A stretch of DNA of 64,000 nt from Flectonema sp. DT1601. Taxonomy: Eukaryota; Euglenozoa; Diplonemea; Diplonemida; Diplonemidae. A program made the translations under genes and the position numbers. How positions within the stretch are numbered: the stretch's first letter is position 1; every line of letters begins with the position of its first letter. The notes beneath the pieces are model-generated. The model was given only the letters and a program-made list of their open reading frames with translations, was not told the DNA's origin and made no database searches. The DNA lies in the NCBI GenBank assembly GCA_964019425.1, contig OZ025860.1, positions 124,001 through 188,000 on the forward strand, read 5' to 3'. This document shows, one piece after another, positions 56,810 through 64,000 of this stretch.

Positions 56810-57595
56810 CTAAGTACCCCCTGAAGTGACCACTCTGTGGGGGTGTACATTACTATTTTTCATTCCCTTTGACTTCGGATTTCTAGGAGGAATGTACATC
56901 GATGAACTCTCGTCAATAGTTCGAAGCTTCCTTAATCGATCCTCCATTTTCTCAGCGAAGGCTTCAGTAACATCAGGTCTGAGTGTTGGAGGCTGTTCAT
57001 GAGACCATCTTCTACGACAGCCAGTAAAACACAAGTAAACATATGTCACTACGAAGAATGGAATGATAGCAGGTAGTGCTGAAGGAGAACCTCCAAAAAT
57101 AGCTGTCAGTGTGAGAGACTTTTCAGTACAAGTAGGAAGTGACCATTGAGGTTGACAACTATTGCAATTAGGACCCTGCCAGTGTCCAAGTTGATTAGTA
57201 TTCCAACATTGACATGTTCCGTCTCTACCACAGCAACCAAAATTACATTCAAGGTTTTCACATAATGGATGCGGTACCTCATCTGTAGTGCATACTGTAC
57301 AAGTTAACCCTAGAGGACTGTGTGGTGAGGGAGGGAACGATCCTGCAGTCAAGACACACCTCCCTCCACTCACTTGCACAAATTCTGGTGCATTTTGTTC
57401 TATACCGTTACAAATACACCTCAACTCTAAACCACTTGAAGTTATAGAACAGTCGTGCTCCATAATTCCTCCGTAACGAACCATCTCTGAGCAGATTCCA
57501 GCTGCAGTGTCGCATGATGGTGGACAGTCAAACTCAAGTACAGCTCTCGGAGCTGCAGTTGCAATTAATAATACGATTGGTAATAATATTATCAT
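56810..57595 (-). CDS. Cys-rich single-pass membrane protein (EGF-like)
   Basis: Single exon, 261 residues. Seen: signal peptide (MIILLPIVLLIATAAPRA), about 22 Cys over residues 24-155 including an EGF/laminin-like run (LECNFGCCGRDGTCQCW...GPNCNSCQPQW), a membrane helix at about 175-193 (PAIIPFFVVTYVYLCF) followed by a basic stop-transfer (CRRRW), and a cytoplasmic tail of about 65 residues. A surface receptor or adhesion protein is likely; ligand unknown. A strong acceptor CATTCTCTCAG ends at 57608, 12 nt before the start. Confidence 0.85.
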   Translation of the reverse strand: MIILLPIVLLIATAAPRAVLEFDCPPSCDTAAGICSEMVRYGGIMEHDCSITSSGLELRCICNGIEQNAPEFVQVSGGRCVLTAGSFPPSPHSPLGLTCTVCTTDEVPHPLCENLECNFGCCGRDGTCQCWNTNQLGHWQGPNCNSCQPQWSLPTCTEKSLTLTAIFGGSPSALPAIIPFFVVTYVYLCFTGCRRRWSHEQPPTLRPDVTEAFAEKMEDRLRKLRTIDESSSMYIPPRNPKSKGMKNSNVHPHRVVTSGGT

Positions 57596-58617
57596 TTATC
57601 TTGAATCCTGAGAGAATGATTAAAAATAAATAAAATAATGTCGAACAACAAAAAAGTTTGTTGTTAATAAATTATCAAAGTCACTAATTTTATTATTTTT
57701 AGTAGACTCGAATGAAATGAAAAAAAAAAAAAAAAAAAATCAATTAGTATTAATAATGTATGTTCCTTGAATTCAGCTGCACTGCTATGCAAACAATGAA
57801 CAACCAAATGAGAAGAAGAAGAAAAAAATGCTGAAAACTACTTTAGAACGAGATGTTGCTGACGTTTTTTTTTTTTTTTTTCTTCTTCTTTCCTTACTCC
57901 TTTTATCCTTGTTGTTGTTGTTTTTATTTTTATTTTATTTTTTTTAAAAAATTTATCTTTCTTCCCACCTTCAAAAAGAAAATATCGAAGTAGAATTGAA
58001 GTAGGAAGTTGAAGTCAAAAGCACTGCCAGCAATAATGTTTTCTTGGAAAGCTGCACGCACTGTCTGTTTTTCTCGTAACCATTCTTACTTTTAAGAACC
58101 GTACGATCCTTTCTTTTATGTGAACTAAGGATTTCCTCTTCTTGTCACTTTTTCATTTTTTTTATTGCATTTCCGGGCAAGAAATATTCGTAAGTTTAAA
58201 TTAAATTATTTTGCACTCGTTAAATCATTCTTCGTAGAAGAAGATTATACGAGTTTGCAAGCAGGAAATCAACACGTTTCCATACGCACTGAGGGGAGTG
58301 GGTTTGTTTTTTTGTGAAACTTGCGAGACATTGGAAAAAAAAAAAAAAAAAAAAAAAATCAATAATAACTTGAAACAGAAAGTATACATAACCCTCACAA
58401 AAAAAAACGGGTAGCTTTCCAAAAGTTAGGACCACGATTGGTGTTGATTAGCATTCGCAAGGGAAACTGCTGAATGTCAACGAGTCCTAACACAGATGAT
58501 TACAACGGGAACAACTTATTGTGTTGGTTAGGATGCTCACTTCGTACTCGTATCTAGTTATTAATTTGTATTTTATGTTACTAAACTAAAAGTCAATACA
58601 TCGAAATAATAATCGAA
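57596..58617. other. 1-kb spacer, no gene seen
   Basis: A runs at about 57720-57739 and 58334-58357, T run at 57866-57880. It may include the 3' end of the GH65 gene if the alternative splice noted there is used. Confidence 0.55.
57608..57625 (-). promoter_or_regulatory. Splice-acceptor-like site before the EGF-like membrane protein
   Basis: Minus strand: TTTAATCATTCTCTCAG, 12 nt before the ATG. Confidence 0.6.
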
Positions 58618-61600
58618 TCATACCTTAGCTGCTTCACTCAATACGTGACATAAAATATCTGGTGTTGGTAGAAATAATGATCGTGGACATAAACTAGATA
58701 CCTGTTGTCGATTGTTGTTTAATGTTTAAATTAATTATATCGTGGGTGATAATGAGGATTACATACCTTTTTTTGAAGCTCTTTGTCTTCAGTAACAAAT
58801 ATGACGTATGTTCCTGTCGCATTTCTCTCCATTGCTTCTCGTACCATAGGGAGGTCCCCAGAGGTGTCACCCGTCACTAGTACTGGTCCGGAGTCGAGAT
58901 CGAGATTGAGTTCACCTGATAGCCAATGGAGACCATCACCCTTGTCGAATCCACGAGTCTTATCTCCAGATTCGTTTAAGGGCATTATCTCAATATCTAG
59001 TTTGGTGTCAATTACTTCGAAACCATTCGGAGCTACTTCTTCACAAACACTCTTAACCTTTGCCATAAACAGTTCACTCTCTTTCCTTCTGATTGTGTTG
59101 TAAATGTCTTGTCTTGCGACAGTCGTTTGCGCAAATTTCAACTGCAATCCACTTCCTATCATCATAAACTTTGTGTAGTCAGGTAGTCTACAGAGGTCAC
59201 TTATCTTTTGGTTAAGTTTCGCCATCTTAAGCTGCTCTTCTTCAGTGATGCAAAAAGTTCGTCTAAACCCAGCTTTATCAATGTACTCTTTTCCTTTAGA
59301 ACCAGCGTATACAAAAGTTGTTTCATAATTGACAGAAACATTAACGATTCCTGGGTTAGCGAGGGGTGCGGATGTAATGAAGACGGCGTTGTCACAACAC
59401 AATGCGAATCTTGTTATCCAAATACTGTTATAAACAGACTGAACAGAACTGTTGTATCGACCACAGTAATTATTAGTCGTACCATCCCTGTCAGTTATCC
59501 AGTTGGTAAACTTTACTCCCGAAAGGAAGTCGAGACCTTTCTTAAGCCAAACATCAAAGTCAGGAAACAGCGGCTTTAGCATCGAATCGATGAGCGCTTG
59601 TTCACCTCTCTCAATAAGACAAATGTCTTTTCTCAATTCTATTATTTCATAACTCAGATCGCAGTCAACTCTAGTTCCACTAGAACCGCCTCCAATCCAC
59701 AGCCGCGCTTTACCACTTTCATTCTTTGGAATGTCTACGAGACAGCGTTCGACATGTCTGAGGATTTCAAGTTGTTTTCTGTCACTCAGAATGCTGTTTT
59801 TAAAGTACGAATTACACATCATTTTCCTGTGATGCCAAGTCTTATGCATTAGATCGTAGAACTCAGCTATCTTACAGAGACTATCATGTTGAATGGTTGC
59901 AGGTGTCCAAGGTCCAAGCTGAATTTTTGAATGTCCAACACGGAATGTGATTGGCTCTTCTCCATCTCGTATATCACCTTCAAGGCAGAGTCGTATACTG
60001 CGAGTGTCAACCTTGATTGAGTAGTTGTAGCCTCTGATTTTTGTTTTTAAGGAAACAGAATTCCAATGAGATGGTAGGTTTGGAGTTATACACCAATTGT
60101 TTTCAGATTCTTCACGAAGACCAACAAACCTTGAGGATATAAATGAAAGAGATCCAGCCATTACTGACATGTGAATACCTTCTCCTGTGATACCTTCCTT
60201 GTTGTAAATATCAGATCGTGAAGCTTCAGACCACCAAGACCATTGGTCTGAAACCTCTCCTAACTCTGCTGCTAAGTGAGCATGTACTAATAAACTTAGG
60301 GTACTTCCATCATTCGTTCTCGGAACATAAAAATCAAAATTAGACCTCAAAAGGTCAATTGGTGTTATCTTTTCATTCAAAGTAACGGATTTTTGTTTTT
60401 TTATAATCGAGAAAACCTCTTCTTTCGACAGAAGATGCCATGCTAGCAGCGTGTCGGCTTGTTTTAAGATTTGATACTCGCTGGGATTTTTATTATCAGC
60501 GATCATTATTAGGTCCATTCTAGAGATATCACGACAGGTTTGTTTGTATTTCGATAAATACAACTCTTGAAGGTTAAAGAACCCGTCAAACTGTTCCACA
60601 ACGTTCTCACCACTAATAGAAAGACTGATATTGGTTGAAATATCCAACCACAAATCCAAATCACTTTCAGTAACTCCAGCAGCTACACACGTTTCATTTG
60701 ATGCCTGCTTAGCTACGTCAATTGCTTTACATAAAAGCCACACAACCATTATATTCGTATAGGCGTTATTTGAAACTCCTCGATCTTTATCTGTTCCAGC
60801 ATCGTGGAATTCGTCTGGACCCATGACATCCGTTATGTGATAAAAACCATCGTCCTTTTTGTGGCATATTGACCCCCAGAAGACTGCAATACTAAGCATC
60901 AGTTCATCATATTCATCTCCAGTCTCACCAGTTCTTCGTTGGTATAAACAAGTATCGTAGAAGATTGCAATATTGACGTGTCGTTGTTTGTGAGATCGGT
61001 CTTGATGCCACTTCTTATTGAATGGGTTGAAATGAACTTGTTGAGTAACTTCAGCACCAGAATACGCAGTTTGCCATGGAAACATTGCTCCACGATAACC
61101 AGCCTTAGCTGCTTCAGCTCTAGCTCCAGGTAATCTTGCAAATCTGTAGCTTAAGTGACCCTGGCAGATTTCAGGAAAACTAGTGCTGTAGAATGGAAAT
61201 GCGTATAATTCGTCCCAAAAGATGTGTCCTCTGTACGCTTCTCCGTGGAGTCCTCTAGCTGGAATCCCCACGTCAATGTCTGCCAAGTGTGTTGAAGCAC
61301 TTACAAATAAATTATAAATATGACACCTTGCTATTTTTTGAGATGCTCGGTCACCTTCAATCACTATATCGGTACTCTCCCAGATGTCATGCCAAGCCTG
61401 TCTGTGAGGATCAAGTAAACGATGATAACTAACACAATCGTCTAGGGCGTACAGACTAAGGTTGACAAGCCCTCGAAAACTTCCTTTTAAATGATAGTCT
61501 GGTGATGAAGTATTGCTTCCTGGTTTTGGTATTATTTTAAGTCCGTTCTGTGTTTGAATGTCAGAACCGTGTCTCAGTTTGTTCAATTCAGCAGCAATCG

Positions 61601-63512
61601 CAACAGTCGGACATAACTCTGTGAATGATGCTCCTCTTATTCTTGATAAGTGAGTACTACTTCCGTGGTGAGTTAGTTTTTGCCATTGCTTCCTTTGAAC
61701 AAAATTATCTTTCTCTTCGTTTGCACGTTTTAGTGCAGATTTTGCTTCAGCTGAACTTTCAGAACTATCCTTAGAGCAGTATACTGATATTATTTTGTCA
61801 AGTCTAAAAACTGATTCGTGTTCATCAGTTTGATTACTATCAACGTAGGCAGTGAAATCTTCAAACACGATATTATTAATAAAAGTCGCACCAGTGTTAG
61901 TTATAGGTTCTGTTGAATCACCCTGAGTAAGTGACGCAGTCTGATGAACTGAAATCGCAATTCCTGTTTTTGGATCCTCAACTTGAGATAGGACATAAAA
62001 AGGAGTACCAGCTCCACCAGGTTGTCCATACTCCTTGAAAGTCAAATGATCTGACGTCAGTCCTCGATAACGAACAACTCCATCATTTTTAACTGAAGCA
62101 TCAACTCCACTTCTAATAGTTATGACACCTCCGTAATTAATTGGTGTAAACGTGAACTGAATTGCTGCTAAATGAAGAGTTTCCATACTCACGATACGAG
62201 AGCTTTCAATTCTACTTATTCTACCCTTTTCATCTCTTATTGTTAATGACCTTTCCATTACCGCGTCGTGAAGATTTAGTTGATGAGTATAACCTAGTAT
62301 TTCACAATCAACTGGACTAATAAATTCATCACTTGAGATAGACACTCTAATGTATGACCAGTCAGGGCAGTTGACGAGGTCAGTGTTGCATATTTCTTCA
62401 GTCTTTCCGTCGTGGGATATTACCGAAAGAGCCTTTGAGTAACAACCATTGATGTAGTGTCCGGGATAGTGAAGTAGATTTCCGTCAGAGTCAGAGGTTG
62501 CAGAGTAACATTCAAAACAACCTCTGCTAGAGATGTATCCATTACCAACAGTTGAGAGAGTTTCTCGTTGTGATTCAAGTAGGGGGTTGTATGCGTTGAA
62601 GGCAATTTTCCAACTGTCTTTTTGAACACCTTTAACAAACCATCCTAATAATGTTAGTAGTTTAACGGTACTGATGTCAGACGTAACAAAATCAGCTGAA
62701 GCAACATCTTGAATCGATGCATCTTTATCAGTTATTGCAATCACAAGACCAAAATTACCTTCTCTTGCTGCTTGTACTCCTGCTGTTGTTGTCTCCACAG
62801 CTATCGTTTCAGCCGTACCAACTCCCAGATCACTACATGCTCGTAGAAGGGAATCCGGACTTGGTTTTGCTCTGTGTCTGTATTGCCACATTACAGACAT
62901 GTCAACTACTGATTGAAACAAATATCCCAACTTCGCCTTCTCCAATAGTAATGACACATGCTCTGAACGAGAAACAATACCCAGAGTAACTCCATTAGAT
63001 TGTAATCCTTTAAGAAATGTTTTCGTAGATTCAAAAACAGTAAAGTCTCTGTCGATAATATGAAGCAATTTAGCTTCTCGCAACTTATCAAATGCGAATA
63101 TTGTATTTGTAGCTGGTGGATCGTCTGCAGTACCCCAAGGGAGGTTGATATTTCTAGATTTTAGTATAGTTTCGATACCCTGTTCGCGAGATGCTGCATT
63201 GCTCATTGTAATGTGATCATCGATTGATAGCAGAGGTGCATTTTGTTCTTTGAGCCAATCATTAAAAACTGCTTCCGAAGCGGATGCTACAAATGCCGAA
63301 TAAGGAATCAGGCAATCTATGTCAATTACGGCTGCTTTGACATGAAGTTGTAGATCTCTGATGTCGGGGTCAATTTGAAGAAGCTCAAACCCCATCACCG
63401 ATCCAGGAGTCATTGGAGTCTCTGGACGTGCTACCACCAACCCTTCTCCATTTTCTGTGCTCTCCGTGCTTGCCACGGATGATATCTCCACGTTCAACTC
63501 GTTCATTGACAT
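58618..63512 (-). CDS. HAD - GH65 disaccharide phosphorylase - HAD fusion enzyme
   Basis: Exons 63512-58767 and 58701-58618 (donor GTATGT, acceptor CAG, phase 0) give 1609 residues. Three domains are seen. First, a beta-phosphoglucomutase-like HAD at about 58-285 (VIDIDCLIPYS, SRSEHVSLLLEKA, KPSPDSLLRACSDLGV, VETTTAGVQAA). Second, a GH65 domain at about 301-1200 (ETLSTVGNGYISSRG, FWDELYAFPF, GYRGAMFPW, and VMGPDEFHD, with E901 at the general-acid position). Third, a second HAD at about 1330-1609 like trehalose-6-phosphate or sucrose phosphatases (ITDRDGT, SAPLA, KGDGLHWL, GDTSGDLPMV). GH65 phosphorylases split trehalose-type or maltose-type sugars with phosphate to beta-glucose 1-phosphate; the first HAD would turn this into glucose 6-phosphate and the third would act on a sugar phosphate. 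The first HAD has Thr where the fourth motif normally has Asp, so its activity is uncertain. A donor-like GTATGA directly before the stop leaves another short exon possible. Confidence 0.87.
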
Positions 63513-64000
63513 CTTTTTTCAACCACTATTGTTGTTGTATTAGTGCATTGGAGAAAGATACTAAAGACCTGTTTTTTATATTTTTGAAAAAAGGGTGACA
63601 TTGCAACAATAACAACAACAACAACAAAAAAAAACTTTTCTGATTGTTCAACACGACGACGGTACAATTGGAAACCCTCTCTGAGGAGGTATAAAATTCC
63701 TTATATTTAACAGGTTTTTAGATTTTTTTTTTTTTTTTTTTTTTTTGGAAAAATCTTGGTTTTTTTTTTTGAACTAATACTACACCCACCATGCAAATAA
63801 CAGCACATTCATCAGGTCAAAAATTGACTTTTTCATGTAAAAACAATTATAGGCATGGGGAAAAGAGACGGAGGCTTAGTGCAATTAGAGCACTGAAAAA
63901 AGCCGTATTATCTTCCTCTTTTTTTCTTTTTTTATTATTATTTTTTTTTTACATTTGTTAAAAGTTTTTTTTTTTTTTTTTTTGATAGTACTGATTTTGC
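63513..64000. other. Right-edge spacer with T runs
   Basis: T runs at about 63724-63746 and 63966-63983. Contains the acceptor-like AATAG (63527-63526) before the GH65 gene. No gene seen to the window edge. Confidence 0.6.

Noticed and set aside
1-64000. tRNA, rRNA, CRISPR, virus-derived element or transposon
   Set aside because: No cloverleaf with A and B boxes, no rRNA core, no regularly spaced direct repeats, and no transposase, reverse transcriptase, integrase or capsid-like protein was seen in any frame.

Overview
The window is nuclear DNA from a unicellular eukaryote. It is A+T-rich, full of long A and T homopolymer runs, uses the standard genetic code (TAA, TAG and TGA all end genes), and its genes carry short spliceosomal introns (mostly 70-230 nt) with GTATGT-like donors and CAG/TAG acceptors. 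ARMC2 and an EF-hand/WD40 protein of the WDR49/WDR64 type point to a cell with a flagellum or cilium. The lineage cannot be fixed from the sequence alone.

All 23 genes I can support lie on the minus strand; none is on the plus strand. Almost every start codon also has a splice-acceptor-like (pyrimidine)-N-CAG within 2-90 nt upstream, usually with no recognisable upstream coding exon. A one-way gene array plus an acceptor before each gene is what is known from organisms that trans-splice a spliced leader (euglenozoans, dinoflagellates and perkinsids among protists). Here conventional cis-introns are present as well. This is an inference.

Layout, left to right (transcription runs right to left). 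1-3240: WD40/coiled-coil/tandem-repeat protein running off the left edge. 3589-5729: FIGNL1-type AAA ATPase. 6375-8402: IQ-motif protein. 8403-12618: 4.2 kb without a recognisable gene. 12619-15319: receptor with a degenerate nucleotide-cyclase domain. 15505-16647: degenerate cyclophilin. 17974-18795: PLAC8 protein. 19433-22177: ionotropic glutamate-receptor-like channel. 22474-24582: ARMC2. 24913-25159: 59-residue protein. 25333-26166: HUS1. 27837-29936: Cys-rich, probably GPI-anchored surface protein. 31110-31552: DAD1. 33847-38433: two virtually identical Cys-rich secreted proteins of the same family in tandem. 38749-39898: V-ATPase proteolipid with a long N-terminal extension. 40380-41084: TPR/SANT-like/Cys-motif protein. 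41303-42097: TIM50-like protein. 43295-44056: PB1-SH2 protein. 44497-45273: unknown. 46191-50931: TMEM131-like. 51177-56511: EF-hand/WD40. 56810-57595: Cys-rich membrane protein. 58618-63512: HAD-GH65-HAD disaccharide phosphorylase fusion.

The neighbours do not form one pathway. They cover genome maintenance (FIGNL1, HUS1), the secretory route (DAD1, TMEM131, V-ATPase), the axoneme (ARMC2, WDR49-like), sensing (cyclase-like receptor, iGluR, PB1-SH2), carbohydrate storage (GH65 fusion) and a small surface-protein family. The least explained items are the one-way array with its upstream acceptors, the repeat protein at the left edge, the duplicated genes whose near-identity stops exactly at the coding ends, and a pair of similar about 120-nt noncoding sequences near 12.4 and 17.4 kb. 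No virus-derived element, transposon, rRNA, tRNA or CRISPR array was recognised.
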